From the NCBI GenBank assembly GCA_964605705.1, contig CAZSDW010000001.1, positions 62,001 through 126,000 on the forward strand: a stretch of 64,000 bases of DNA, in the 5' to 3' direction. Positions 46,903 to 56,285 of this stretch are shown here, piece after piece (the stretch's first letter is position 1; each line of letters opens with the position of its first letter). The notes under the pieces are model-generated. The model was not told the origin of the DNA. It was given only the letters and a program-made list of their open reading frames with translations, and made no database searches. The position numbers and the translations under genes were made by a program. Origin of the DNA: CAZSDW01 sp964605705 (lineage in GTDB: Bacteria > Fidelibacterota > UBA2242).

Positions 46903-47670
46903 TCATAAAGAATTAAGCCAAATCAAAGTTTTATTCAATTCGTTTGCGTTTCTCAGGTAATATTGAGCGGCAGTCTTTCTGCCGATGTTTTCTCTCAGTA
47001 AAATGGAATAGCCATGCAGATTTGCCTCACGGAATGCCGGCTCATCACTAAGCTCTGCTCCAAAGTAACATACAACCGGTGCCTGACCACTAACTCCGGG
47101 CAGCAGTTCAATAATTTTGTGAACTGCCATTTGTTTGTTGAATTGGGTTTTCGGATAGACACAAATGCTGTTCTGGTGCCAGGTGGCGCGCAGCAGGGTT
47201 TCTTGCAATGCCTGTCGTAGCAGTTGTTGTATTTGACGGGATATTAAAAGATTTTCCGGATTGACGGTAATGTTTAATTCAACCCCCAATAATTCGGCAT
47301 TTTTTTGAGTCCAGGCTGGTCCGATTTCCATTTTAATTAATTGGAAGATATTTTCAATATGCTGTTGAATCGTACTGATCTGGGGGAGTGTCCAGGAAAA
47401 TTGCAAACTGTCAATTTCACAGCCACCACTGCCGGCTAAAATCAGTAAGCGCTGTGTAAATAATTTTTTTAATTGATTGAGCGGACGGCGGCTGATAATA
47501 CCGGCATATGCGCCAGCCACTTTGGATAAACCGGAAATTTTGTCGATCATGTTCATATAATTGTCGCCGGAGCCGTGAACAATATCGTCAAAATTAAAAA
47601 GAAAACAGTGTTGTCTTTTCTTGGAAATTGTTTTTGTGAGTTGGGGGATTAATTTGAGGAATGGTAACAA
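46903..47670 (-). CDS. HAD-like trehalose-6-phosphate phosphatase homologue, nucleophile lost
   Basis: Overall resembles OtsB: FLFNFDDIV in place of LLLDYDGTL, then KVAGAYAGIISRRPLNQLKKLF (motif II, normally SGR), and VCYFGAELSDEPAFRE near GDDxTDExAF. The position of the first catalytic Asp is Asn and the SGR Gly/Arg pair is altered, so it is probably inactive as a phosphatase. The start is TTG (47670) without a clear ribosome site; ATT immediately upstream is in frame. No otsA partner is seen. Confidence 0.65.
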   Translation of the reverse strand: MLPFLKLIPQLTKTISKKRQHCFLFNFDDIVHGSGDNYMNMIDKISGLSKVAGAYAGIISRRPLNQLKKLFTQRLLILAGSGGCEIDSLQFSWTLPQISTIQQHIENIFQLIKMEIGPAWTQKNAELLGVELNITVNPENLLISRQIQQLLRQALQETLLRATWHQNSICVYPKTQFNKQMAVHKIIELLPGVSGQAPVVCYFGAELSDEPAFREANLHGYSILLRENIGRKTAAQYYLRNANELNKTLIWLNSL

Positions 47671-47773
47671 AATGTTTTTATACGATGGATAATTTTATGT
47701 AAAGCACATTTTAAGACAATAATTGTGACAAATATAATAAATGTGGATTACAGGCTTGTCTCTAAAAGCGGAA

Positions 47774-47797
47774 GCCCGACCAGCGAACTGATCGGGC
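47774..47797 (-). terminator. Ferredoxin terminator with UUCG tetraloop
   Basis: In the minus direction GCCCGATCAG, loop TTCG, CTGGTCGGGC; a ten-base stem (with one G-U) closed by the extra-stable UUCG loop. It lies 11 bases past the ferredoxin stop; the following bases are only modestly T-rich. Confidence 0.75.
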
Positions 47798-47808
47798 ATT
47801 CGAATTCG

Positions 47809-48046
<238 letters not shown>

Positions 48047-48138
48047 CAGTCCCGAGACATTACTTTTTATAAATTAACTTGAATTCCGTAGATTACAGAC
48101 GATTTTTTAAACTAAACTAATTTGGAACAGGAATTGAG

Positions 48139-49536
48139 ATGACAGACAAGATCAATGAAACACTGAGAGACAAAAAGGGTGCTCGATGGGGCGCTTTGGC
48201 GATTGTTGCTTTTACCATGTTCGCGGGCTACTTCTTAGCGGATGTGATGGCACCGCTTCAGGGAATGCTTGAAAAGCAGTTACACTGGAGCAGCACTGAT
48301 TATGGTTGGTATACAGGCGCATATGGCTGGTTTAATGTTTTCCTGTTTTTTCTGATCTTTGGGGGGATTATTCTTGATAAAATGGGCGTCCGTTTTACGG
48401 GACTGACGGCTGCATGTGTTATGGTGGGAGGTACGGCAGTTAAATTCTGGGCGATCAGCACTCATGCTCTCGACGGTATTAGCTGGCGCATTCTCTTCTG
48501 GACTTTTCCGGCACAGGTTTGGTTTGCTGCTCTGGGATTTGCTATCTTTGGAGTTGGCGTTGAGGTAGCGGGCATTACGGTATCTAAAATAATTGTAAAA
48601 TGGTTTAAAGGTCATGAATTGGCGTTGGCAATGGGCTTACAACTGGCAATTGCCCGGCTTGGCACCGCCCTAGCACTTTCAACATCTTTGCCGGTTGCCA
48701 AGGCTTTTAATAATGTGTCGGCGCCAGTGTTAATTTGCTTAATTATGTTATGTATCGGAGTGCTGGCATTCTTTGTCTATACTGTTAATGATAAAAAGCT
48801 TGATAAATCTGTTGCTATTTTCAATGAGCAAAATCAGTCACATGCCGAAGATGAATTCCATCTCAAAGATATTGTCAGTATCGTTAAAAATAAGGGATGG
48901 TGGTATATTACTATTCTTTGTGCGTTGTTTTACTCAGCTGTCTTTCCGTTTCTGAAGTATGCAACCTATTTTATGGTCAATAAATTTGGGGTGGCAGAAA
49001 GCTGGGCTGGAGTCATTCCCGGATTATTACCTTTCGGGACGATTTTATTGACGCCCTTTTTTGGAAATCTGTACGACCGCAAGGGCAAAGGCGCAACAAT
49101 TATGATTATCGGTTCCCTTTTAATTATTTTGGTTCATTTTCTTTTCGCTGTTCCAATCCTGAATCACTGGCTGATTGCGATTTTTCTGATGATTGTTTTG
49201 GGAATTGGTTTTTCGCTGGTCCCGTCAGCAATGTGGCCTTCGGTTCCTAAAATTATTCCGGAACGCCAATTGGGATCCGCTTATGCCCTTATTTTCTGGG
49301 TTCAGAATGCTTGGGCGCTGATGTTTGTTCCGGCATTAATTGGCTGGGTACTTGATAAATACTGTGTAACCGGCACGATAGTGTTAGATGGTCAGTCGCT
49401 TACGACGTATAATTATACGTTGCCGATGATTCTTTTCATGACCTTTGGAATAACAGCCCTGATTTTTGCTTTTTTACTCAGAATTGAAGACAAGAAAAAA
49501 GGTTACGGTCTGGAACAGCCGAATATCGCCAAATAG
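48139..49536 (+). CDS. MFS transporter (MFSD1-like)
   Basis: A major facilitator protein with 12 predicted helices. The loop between helices 2 and 3 has GGIILDKMGVRFTG (the GxxxDRxGxR motif A) and the mirrored loop is FFGNLYDRKGKGATI. The sequence WYTGAYGWFNVFLFF near the N-terminus and VPSAMWPSVPKIIPERQLGSAYAL late in the protein resemble the MFSD1/plasma-membrane clade. The substrate is not identifiable. It is preceded by AGGAATTGAG before the ATG. Confidence 0.88.
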   Translation: MTDKINETLRDKKGARWGALAIVAFTMFAGYFLADVMAPLQGMLEKQLHWSSTDYGWYTGAYGWFNVFLFFLIFGGIILDKMGVRFTGLTAACVMVGGTAVKFWAISTHALDGISWRILFWTFPAQVWFAALGFAIFGVGVEVAGITVSKIIVKWFKGHELALAMGLQLAIARLGTALALSTSLPVAKAFNNVSAPVLICLIMLCIGVLAFFVYTVNDKKLDKSVAIFNEQNQSHAEDEFHLKDIVSIVKNKGWWYITILCALFYSAVFPFLKYATYFMVNKFGVAESWAGVIPGLLPFGTILLTPFFGNLYDRKGKGATIMIIGSLLIILVHFLFAVPILNHWLIAIFLMIVLGIGFSLVPSAMWPSVPKIIPERQLGSAYALIFWVQNAWALMFVPALIGWVLDKYCVTGTIVLDGQSLTTYNYTLPMILFMTFGITALIFAFLLRIEDKKKGYGLEQPNIAK

Positions 49537-49590
49537 ACCATTTTTCTCAATATATAAACACCTTCCGATGGCAAATAATTGGGTGCGTTT

Positions 49591-51930
49591 TTATGTGGGT
49601 GTACTGAGGATTTGGAAAAATTCCCGGGCATCATTTGCCGGTTGAAATTCTACATCCGCATCCCGCCAGGCACCCAAAACAATTTCCATATGTTGTCGGG
49701 CATTATCGAGATCTTTTTCGGCAAAGTAAATCCGTGCTAATTCGAAATGAGCTTCCGGACACATCGGTAAGATAGCGATGGTCTTTTCAAGCAGTTTTTT
49801 GGATTTGGAATATTCATCCAGCATCCGATAGCAGCGGGCTATTCTGGTCAGGACGGTTGCGTCGGTGGGGAGAAGGCAGGATTCCTTTTGATATTCTATA
49901 ATAGCGTTGAGGTAGTCTTCCTGCATCTCGAACAGGCGCCCCCGGGCATTATAGACAATGTTCTGTTTTGCGCCTTCATCAAAAATCCGGAGAGCTTCTG
50001 CTACCTTATCAATTGTCATTATAATGTTATCAACATCTTTCGTCTCGAGAAATATCTGTAAATACCCCAGAGAAAGCATCCGTGACCACGGGGTTGGGAT
50101 TTTTTTCTCACAGGTTTGCAGATGTCGCAGCCCTTCGTTCTTTTTACCCAGGATTGGGTAGAGGTCAAAAATCTGTTCGTTCATCTGATGAATAATAACA
50201 TCCATTGGTTGCATGAATTTCCGGTTTTCAGCATTTTCCTTGTTCATGTATTCAAAAGCTTTTTTAATCATTCCCCGCTCGCGAAAATATTCTTGAAAGG
50301 CAATGAAAACCAATTGTTTTTCTTCAGGAGTTTTCGCCAGGAGTTCAGTATCCCGCAGTTGCCCAAGTGCCTGTGAGTAATTACCGGTTCTGAGCTTGAT
50401 TTCTGCCAATACGACATGAATATAAATGTCATTGGGCTCCAACATGAGAGCGTCTGTATAATAATCCTGGGCTTTATCATATTGTCCCATTGTCAGATAA
50501 AGATCGCCAAAGGAAACAAATGCCCGGTAGTCCTTCGGAAAAGCTTTCTGGTACTGGTTAAAATAGTTGAGGGCATTTCTAAAATCACCTTTTACCAGAT
50601 AGGCGTTACCAATATAGCGCAGATAGTACTGTCGGGCAGGATCGATTTTCAGGATTTTATTATATTCGGAAATGGCTTTATCAATTTCAAACGATTTGAA
50701 ATATTCGTCTGCCAGTCGAAAGCGACCGCGAATGTCATCAGGGTAGAGTTTTACCCACATGTCAATAACCGCCAGTCGTTTTTCCGGCTCTTCAGAAATC
50801 AGGTAATACTCTTCTTTCAAGGCGAATTGTACAGATTCGGGTAATTTATAGATATACTGCATGGCGGTATTAATTGCGCTGACAGCCTGTTCATACTTAT
50901 TCAGATTGATGTAAAGATGATATAGAGAAAGATAAGCCATTGCGAACGCAGGATCAATGGAGATAGCCTTTTCGAGATATTCTTGTGCAGCGAGATAATC
51001 GTTTTTCAGGTTGATAAGATTGGACGCGGTGATATAATATTGATAGGCTGCCTGAGAATTGGTCAGGATTTCGCTTGCGGGGAGGTCCTGAACACTTTCA
51101 ATGTGCCACCCGGGAACATCGAGATCGGTTTTTAGCTGAAGATTGATTTCATCTATTATGTTGAAAATATTCAGATTTTGAAACTCATGTTTTGCGATCA
51201 ATCGACCCCGGTTTGTCTCATACAGCCAGGTATTGACAATTAATGTATCGTTTGATATCGTGAAGCTGCCATCGAGAAAATATTCGCGCTCTATCTCCCG
51301 TGCGATTTTCTGTTCGAGAGACATGGGCATACCGGCATTGTCGCCTAAATCTGCTCTTGAAATCTGCTGGTAAATAATATTATCATAGCCTGAATAAACA
51401 GAGAAGATAGGGTCCTGGTTCAGGTCGTAATGACAACCCGCCATCAATCCGTACTGCAACCAGTCAAGGGTTTTATCGGCGGATTCGTTCTCGAAAAAGA
51501 ATATCGCCAGGCGTTTCATCTGTGAAGTGTTGGGGATTTGGCGGCTGATATTTTTTCCGGATTCATTGACAATATTTATTTCAGTAGTTGCGGAGCCCAA
51601 TTCCTTTCCACCAAGAAAGTAAAAGATAATGATAACCGTTAAAATAATATTGATCGGGATGCCGATCTTTTCGGTTTTGGTCCATTGATCCCGCCCGGGT
51701 CTGCCATGAAAAAACGCCAGCATTCCGACGGTCGGTAGCATTGAGATCAGGGTAATAAAACTGAGATCTGTTACATATGGTGAAATTGTGTAGTGCTCAA
51801 CGATCCAGCTGACAAATTCGAGGATTGTCCAGCAAACCCCCATGTAGATGAAGACGATTTGAGGAAATCGGCGGTCCAGAAGATCGCGTAAAAAACCGGG
51901 TCTTTTTATCTGATCGGAATTATCACCCAT
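49591..51930 (-). CDS. Membrane-anchored TolB-like/TPR protein
   Basis: Three helices at the N-terminus (FPQIVFIYMGVCWTILEF, VTDLSFITLISMLPTVGMLA, INIILTVIIIFYFLGG), then a TolB-N-like module (KRLAIFFFENESADKTLDWL, YFLDGSFTISNDTLIVNTWL) as found in adenylate cyclases and CadC-type proteins, then about 12 TPRs to the end. There is no cyclase or DNA-binding domain, so it may be a scaffold or sensor. ATG 51930 was chosen over TTG 51963, as GGAG lies about ten bases upstream. Confidence 0.8.
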   Translation of the reverse strand: MGDNSDQIKRPGFLRDLLDRRFPQIVFIYMGVCWTILEFVSWIVEHYTISPYVTDLSFITLISMLPTVGMLAFFHGRPGRDQWTKTEKIGIPINIILTVIIIFYFLGGKELGSATTEINIVNESGKNISRQIPNTSQMKRLAIFFFENESADKTLDWLQYGLMAGCHYDLNQDPIFSVYSGYDNIIYQQISRADLGDNAGMPMSLEQKIAREIEREYFLDGSFTISNDTLIVNTWLYETNRGRLIAKHEFQNLNIFNIIDEINLQLKTDLDVPGWHIESVQDLPASEILTNSQAAYQYYITASNLINLKNDYLAAQEYLEKAISIDPAFAMAYLSLYHLYINLNKYEQAVSAINTAMQYIYKLPESVQFALKEEYYLISEEPEKRLAVIDMWVKLYPDDIRGRFRLADEYFKSFEIDKAISEYNKILKIDPARQYYLRYIGNAYLVKGDFRNALNYFNQYQKAFPKDYRAFVSFGDLYLTMGQYDKAQDYYTDALMLEPNDIYIHVVLAEIKLRTGNYSQALGQLRDTELLAKTPEEKQLVFIAFQEYFRERGMIKKAFEYMNKENAENRKFMQPMDVIIHQMNEQIFDLYPILGKKNEGLRHLQTCEKKIPTPWSRMLSLGYLQIFLETKDVDNIIMTIDKVAEALRIFDEGAKQNIVYNARGRLFEMQEDYLNAIIEYQKESCLLPTDATVLTRIARCYRMLDEYSKSKKLLEKTIAILPMCPEAHFELARIYFAEKDLDNARQHMEIVLGAWRDADVEFQPANDAREFFQILSTPT

Positions 51931-52031
51931 CTGTCTTTTTTCTCCAACCGTAGAGACTATCAAAAGCCGTTATTCGTTGTCGAAAAATATATGAATTGCC
52001 CTTTTTCTCAAATATCCTCAGTAGCTCCGGA

Positions 52032-52454
52032 TTATTGATCTTCAAGAATCATGAGGTAGTGATCGATATCCGCTTCCTGGAAAAGATCACCGGCGATTTT
52101 AAAGCCGTGTTTTGCGTAATAATCGCTGAGATGTGCCTGTGCGTGCATTTTAAATTTGTGAAAGCCTCTTTCTCTGGCAGTTTTTATCATATACTCGACA
52201 ATATCATGCCCATAACCTCGGTTGCGATATTTCTTGCGAACAGCGATCCGTTCAAGTTTTGCCCAATTTCCGATAAAACGCAAACGCCCGGCGGCGATCG
52301 GCTCACCGTCAATTTCGCCTAAAATATGCATTGCACTGTATTCGTGTTCGTCCATTTCAATATTATAGGGAACTTTCTGTTCATCCACAAACACGATTCC
52401 CCGAACGATAAAGACCTTTATTAATTCATCCAGGCTTGTGACAATTTTAAACAC
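52032..52454 (-). CDS. GNAT-family acetyltransferase (ElaA-like)
   Basis: A 140-residue N-acetyltransferase. The acetyl-CoA-binding motif is AVRKKYRNRGYGHDIVEYM (Q/RxxGxG/A), preceded by AAGRLRFIGNWAKLERIAV and followed by AQAHLSDYYAKHGFKIAGDLF. VFVDEQKVPYNIEMDEHE near the N-terminus is characteristic of the ElaA/YjdJ branch. The acceptor is unknown. It lies 14 bases after a small helical gene. Confidence 0.92.
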   Translation of the reverse strand: MFKIVTSLDELIKVFIVRGIVFVDEQKVPYNIEMDEHEYSAMHILGEIDGEPIAAGRLRFIGNWAKLERIAVRKKYRNRGYGHDIVEYMIKTARERGFHKFKMHAQAHLSDYYAKHGFKIAGDLFQEADIDHYLMILEDQ

Positions 52455-52468
52455 GGCGGGCAGCTCCG

Positions 52469-52615
52469 TTAGCTTTCATCGTGATAATGATTATAATTGG
52501 GTAGCTTTGATTTCATTGCTTCAATTAGTTCTTCAACTTCATTGATCCGGGATCGGATTTTATTGACAATGTCTTCATCTCTGTTTTTATCAGGGGCATT
52601 CTCAGAAAAGTCCAT
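52469..52615 (-). CDS. Small helical protein of unknown function
   Basis: 48 residues, highly charged, with a probable helix (IVNKIRSRINEVEELIEAMKSK) and a His-rich end (NYNHYHDES). ATG 52615 has AGGAA about ten bases upstream; a longer version reaching 52663 is possible. It may be part of the acetyltransferase operon. It is near the limit of what can be called by eye. Confidence 0.45.
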   Translation of the reverse strand: MDFSENAPDKNRDEDIVNKIRSRINEVEELIEAMKSKLPNYNHYHDES

Positions 52616-52814
52616 GTAGGTAGGGTTCCTTCTACTGTATAGGCGTTTATCGGTTTGGGGCAAATTAAATGTATTTTCATCACCGATAATCTAAACAATT
52701 TTAAATTGAGAAAACAGATCGAAGCACATTTGAACTGCGGCGGCGATCGGATTTCATTCCATTTATGAATGCTGTTTTGTAAATTGATATCAGCCAAGTT
52801 GTACAGAGGTATAG

Positions 52815-53567
52815 ATGAAACGTAATGAGCTGTCAGATTTTTTGAATCAAGTCCTGAATGTGGCATCCTTTTCGGATTATGGCCCCAATGGATTACAGGT
52901 CGAAGGTCGTGCAGAAATTAACAAAATTGTTACGGCTGTCAGCGCGTCAGTCGAGCTGTTTGAAAAGGCAATAGAGTGTCACGCCGATGCGATTATTGTC
53001 CATCATGGTATTATCTGGAATTTCGAGCGACCGGTATATAAAGGGGGCTATAAACAACGTGTCAAAAGACTGCTTGAGAATGATCTGAATCTGTTTGCCT
53101 ACCACCTGCCGTTGGATGCGCATATTGAATTGGGAAATGCGGCTCAGCTTGCCAGGGTGCTGGGTTTTAAAAATACCGAACCTTTTGGTGAATATAAGGG
53201 CAGTAACATTGGAGTCAAAGGGACAAGATCACCGATAACGATGGATAAATTTTTCAGCCTGGTAAAAGAAACCATCAATCCGGAAGCACTGTGTTTTCCT
53301 TATGGGCCGGAGAAAATCCGGACGGTCGGTATTATCACCGGTGGCGCCCAGAAAGAGGTTCGTCAGGCAATTGACAGCGGACTGGATTTATACCTGACCG
53401 GAGAGGCGTCAGAGTATATTCTTCATTTTGTCAAAGAAGAACACATTCACTATATTGCTGCCGGTCATTATGCCACCGAAAAATTTGGTATCATTGCCCT
53501 TGGAAAATATATCCACAAGCAATTTGGTATAGAGGTCGATTTTATTGATATCCCCAATCCGGTTTAG
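52815..53567 (+). CDS. Nif3-like dinuclear metal-centre protein
   Basis: The YbgI/Nif3 family forms toroidal hexamers with two metals per subunit. Metal ligands are visible in IIVHHGIIW and YHLPLDAHIELGNAAQL at the N-terminus, and EASEYILHFV with IHYIAAGHYATEKFG at the C-terminus. GPNGLQVEG near the start and IITGGAQKEV in the middle are also conserved. Length 250 is the single-unit form, without the insert of longer members. The substrate is unsettled for the family. GAGG precedes the ATG. Confidence 0.93.
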   Translation: MKRNELSDFLNQVLNVASFSDYGPNGLQVEGRAEINKIVTAVSASVELFEKAIECHADAIIVHHGIIWNFERPVYKGGYKQRVKRLLENDLNLFAYHLPLDAHIELGNAAQLARVLGFKNTEPFGEYKGSNIGVKGTRSPITMDKFFSLVKETINPEALCFPYGPEKIRTVGIITGGAQKEVRQAIDSGLDLYLTGEASEYILHFVKEEHIHYIAAGHYATEKFGIIALGKYIHKQFGIEVDFIDIPNPV

Positions 53568-53622
53568 GGTTGTACTGCGATGAGTTTAATAAAAAATCGA
53601 AATATTAAGAAAAGGAAAAGCA

Positions 53623-54420
53623 ATGCAATTAATTTCTAAAAACCTGATCAGAAACGTTTTTTGGATTGGTGTTTTTGGATTAGCAATGGGATTCCTGGAG
53701 GCAATCGTGGTGGTTTACCTGCGGGATATTTATTATCCCCATGGATTTGGCTTTCCACTCAGTCCGGTGTCGCCACAGATGTATTATGCCGAGCTGGTTC
53801 GGGAATTTTCCACCCTACTAATGTTAATCGCTCTCGCCTGTTTAGTTGGCAGAACCGATGTTCAGAAACTTGCCTGTTTTCTGATTAGCTTCGCTATCTG
53901 GGATATTTTTTATTATATCGCACTCAAGCTGTTCTTGAATTGGCCCAGATCTTTATTGACGTGGGATGTATTGTTTTTAATTCCCCTGCCCTGGTTGGGA
54001 CCGGTCATTGCGCCGGTGCTTGTATCTTTGACGATGATCTGGGTTGGTGGCTGGTTGCTGTTGTTTCAGGATTGGAAGCCGCAAATTACTCTAAAGACCG
54101 GAGAGATACTGTTCTTGATTTTAGGATCAGTTTTGATTTTTCTAAGTTTTATATGGAATTATTCCACCTTAATTGTCAATAGTGGCTTTCTGTCAAATTT
54201 CTGGACCTTGGCTCATAACAAAGACTTTCTGAATATGATTTATGAATATGCACCGAAGAAATTCAACTGGTTTTTATTTACTGTCGGAGAGTTGGCGATA
54301 TTCGCGACAACCGTCAATATACTGATTCGATACCAGCAGTTTTTCCATCAAAAGACAAATGAGTTTCAGCATTTTTTTAATGACGTTCGAAAACAGATAT
54401 TTAAGACCTACATACATTAA
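53623..54420 (+). CDS. Multi-pass membrane protein of unknown function
   Basis: Six or seven hydrophobic helices (FWIGVFGLAMGFLEAIVVVYL, FSTLLMLIALACLVGRT, CFLISFAIWDIFYYIALKLF, LFLIPLPWLGPVIAPVLVSL, GEILFLILGSVLIFLSFIW, VGELAIFATTVNILIRY). No motif was recognised. GCAATGC-type spacing with AAGGAAAAG before the ATG. It lies 55 bases after Nif3 and 15 before the nitroreductase. Confidence 0.7.
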   Translation: MQLISKNLIRNVFWIGVFGLAMGFLEAIVVVYLRDIYYPHGFGFPLSPVSPQMYYAELVREFSTLLMLIALACLVGRTDVQKLACFLISFAIWDIFYYIALKLFLNWPRSLLTWDVLFLIPLPWLGPVIAPVLVSLTMIWVGGWLLLFQDWKPQITLKTGEILFLILGSVLIFLSFIWNYSTLIVNSGFLSNFWTLAHNKDFLNMIYEYAPKKFNWFLFTVGELAIFATTVNILIRYQQFFHQKTNEFQHFFNDVRKQIFKTYIH

Positions 54421-54435
54421 AATACGGGAGCCTGT

Positions 54436-55083
54436 ATGAAACGATTTACACGGTTTGTCTTCGCGATATCGGTCATTATCAAAGTATCAAATGTTTTCAT
54501 AATTGCTCAGCCCGCAGAAAATATCCAATTATTGGCACCGCAGTTTGAAAAAGGAAGCACCCTGTTTGATGCTCTGAAAAACCGGAAAACAGATCGAGCT
54601 TTTTCTGACAGAGAACTCAGTCTGCAGCAGCTGTCAGATTTGCTCTGGGCTGCTGCCGGGATCAACCGCCAGGAGAGCGGGAAGCGAACAGCTCCGACCG
54701 CCCACAATGATCAGGAGATCGACGTGTATGTCGCCATGCAATCAGGATTGTACCTGTATAATGCTAAAGATCATATTCTGGATCTGGTTCTGAATGAGGA
54801 TATCCGTTCGGCTACCGGAAGTCAGAAATTTGTCAGTAAAGCGGCACTGAATTTGGTCTATGTTGCCGACTACAGCAAAGCTAAAGGTGATGACGATTCA
54901 AAAAAGTTTTATTCGGCGACCGATACCGGCTTTATCAGCCAGAATGTCTATTTATACTGTGCAGCGGAAGGCTTGGCGACGGTAGTACGTGGCTGGGTTG
55001 ACAGGGAGGCTCTGGCAGAAAAAATGCGATTGCGCCCGGAACAACACGTGGTACTGGCTCAAACCGTTGGACTTCCCGAGTAA
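54436..55083 (+). CDS. Exported nitroreductase-family protein
   Basis: Sec signal (FVFAISVIIKVSNVFIIA) then the nitroreductase start ALKNRKTDRAFSDRELSLQQLSDLLWAAAGINR, typical of the SagB/NADH-oxidase branch. The C-terminal half has GFISQNVYLYCAAEGLATVVRGWVD and VVLAQTVGLPE, the FMN-binding end of the fold. Family members bind FMN; the signal suggests an exported version, which is less common. The substrate is unknown. It is five bases before the cyclase. Confidence 0.88.
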   Translation: MKRFTRFVFAISVIIKVSNVFIIAQPAENIQLLAPQFEKGSTLFDALKNRKTDRAFSDRELSLQQLSDLLWAAAGINRQESGKRTAPTAHNDQEIDVYVAMQSGLYLYNAKDHILDLVLNEDIRSATGSQKFVSKAALNLVYVADYSKAKGDDDSKKFYSATDTGFISQNVYLYCAAEGLATVVRGWVDREALAEKMRLRPEQHVVLAQTVGLPE

Positions 55084-55088
55084 GCTCA

Positions 55089-55748
55089 ATGGACAAGCCA
55101 GATAAGCGCATCCTGGATCTGAGCCATGAAGTAAAAACCGGAATGCCGATTTATCCCGGTGATAAACCCAGCCCTGCGATAGAACAAACCGGCAGCGATT
55201 TAAGTGAAGATATTACCCTTTCCTCTTTTCATCTGGGCTCACATTTTGGGACTCACATGGATGCACCGCGACACTTTTTCCGGGACGGGAAAACACTGCT
55301 GGATTTTTCTGTTGAGCAATTTGTAGGTTCGGCACTCTGCATTCAAAAACAGAGGGATTCAATAAAACCGATCAGTCTTTTGAAATCCGAAGAGCAATCA
55401 ATCATCCAAAGAAAACCGGACTGGTTGCTGATTTGTACCGGCTTTGATCAATACTGGGAAAAGGAAAGATATTTCGCTAACCATCCCAATTTATCGATGT
55501 CTTTGATAGAGTTTTTACTGGTGAATAATATTGTTGGGATTGGCTGTGATTTTCCGAGTATTGATGTGGCGGATGCAGAGAAGAATAACTTTCCGATACA
55601 CCATCGATGGCTTGGAGCCGATCGACTGGTGATTGAAAACCTGTGTAATTTAATCCAATTACCAACAGCGGAGATTTTTCAATTATGTGCCCTCCCGCTT
55701 AAAATGGCAACAGATGGTTCGCCAGCCCGAGTGGTGGCAATCGTATAA
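55089..55748 (+). CDS. Cyclase-family protein (kynurenine formamidase-like)
   Basis: Metal-binding motif HFGTHMDAPRHF, with H52, H56, D58 and H62, typical of the cyclase/formamidase family. ILDLSHEVKTGMPIYPGD near the start is also conserved. The C-terminus has VGIGCDFPSIDV, where the family binds metal. Reactions in the family include formyl-kynurenine and other N-formyl or lactone hydrolyses. The substrate here is not shown. It abuts the convergent DUF4416 gene with no gap. Confidence 0.87.
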   Translation: MDKPDKRILDLSHEVKTGMPIYPGDKPSPAIEQTGSDLSEDITLSSFHLGSHFGTHMDAPRHFFRDGKTLLDFSVEQFVGSALCIQKQRDSIKPISLLKSEEQSIIQRKPDWLLICTGFDQYWEKERYFANHPNLSMSLIEFLLVNNIVGIGCDFPSIDVADAEKNNFPIHHRWLGADRLVIENLCNLIQLPTAEIFQLCALPLKMATDGSPARVVAIV

Positions 55749-56282
55749 TTACCTCCGTAGAATATTGACTATTTTGCTGCGCATTTCTAACAGGAACCGG
55801 CGGTTTTTTTCATCATAATAATCATCATAAGTCCATGGCAGGCGGATATAATCTCCGTGTGCAAATGACATGGTTACTTCGGCAAATATTCCCGATCCGC
55901 AATAGATCCGATGCGAGAAATTTTTTGTGGAAAACAGAATCAGTTTGGATGGTTTGAGGTAGCCCGGGTCGATATTTACCGTTCGGGATTCGGTACCGGA
56001 AGGTTCAAGTTCGGTTTCGAGTAAATTTGACCAGATTTTAATTTTGTAAAATTCTTCCAGATCGACTGGTTCCTGAAACACGAAGAATTGTTTTTTCAGG
56101 TCACGCCCAAATTCCTTGACGTAATAATCCGTAAAATTCGTCACGCGATACGGAATTCCTTTTCCTATTAATTTGCCCAGCTTGTTGATGAGCTGTTTTT
56201 CGATCATTTGCAGCTGCGCCGGATTATTATACATGACTGCGCAAAAAGGAAAACCTTTCGGATGGTTTTTGATAATTCCCAT
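55749..56282 (-). CDS. DUF4416-like protein
   Basis: A 177-residue protein with FTDYYVKEFGRDLKKQFFVFQEPVDLEEFYKIKIWSNLLE, then RTVNIDPGYLKPSKLILFSTKNFSHRIY and ending LPWTYDDYYDEKNRRFLLEMR. I recognise this arrangement as DUF4416, whose function is unknown. It starts three bases after the radical SAM stop, so the pair is one operon. Confidence 0.82.
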   Translation of the reverse strand: MGIIKNHPKGFPFCAVMYNNPAQLQMIEKQLINKLGKLIGKGIPYRVTNFTDYYVKEFGRDLKKQFFVFQEPVDLEEFYKIKIWSNLLETELEPSGTESRTVNIDPGYLKPSKLILFSTKNFSHRIYCGSGIFAEVTMSFAHGDYIRLPWTYDDYYDEKNRRFLLEMRSKIVNILRR

Positions 56283-56285
56283 AAT

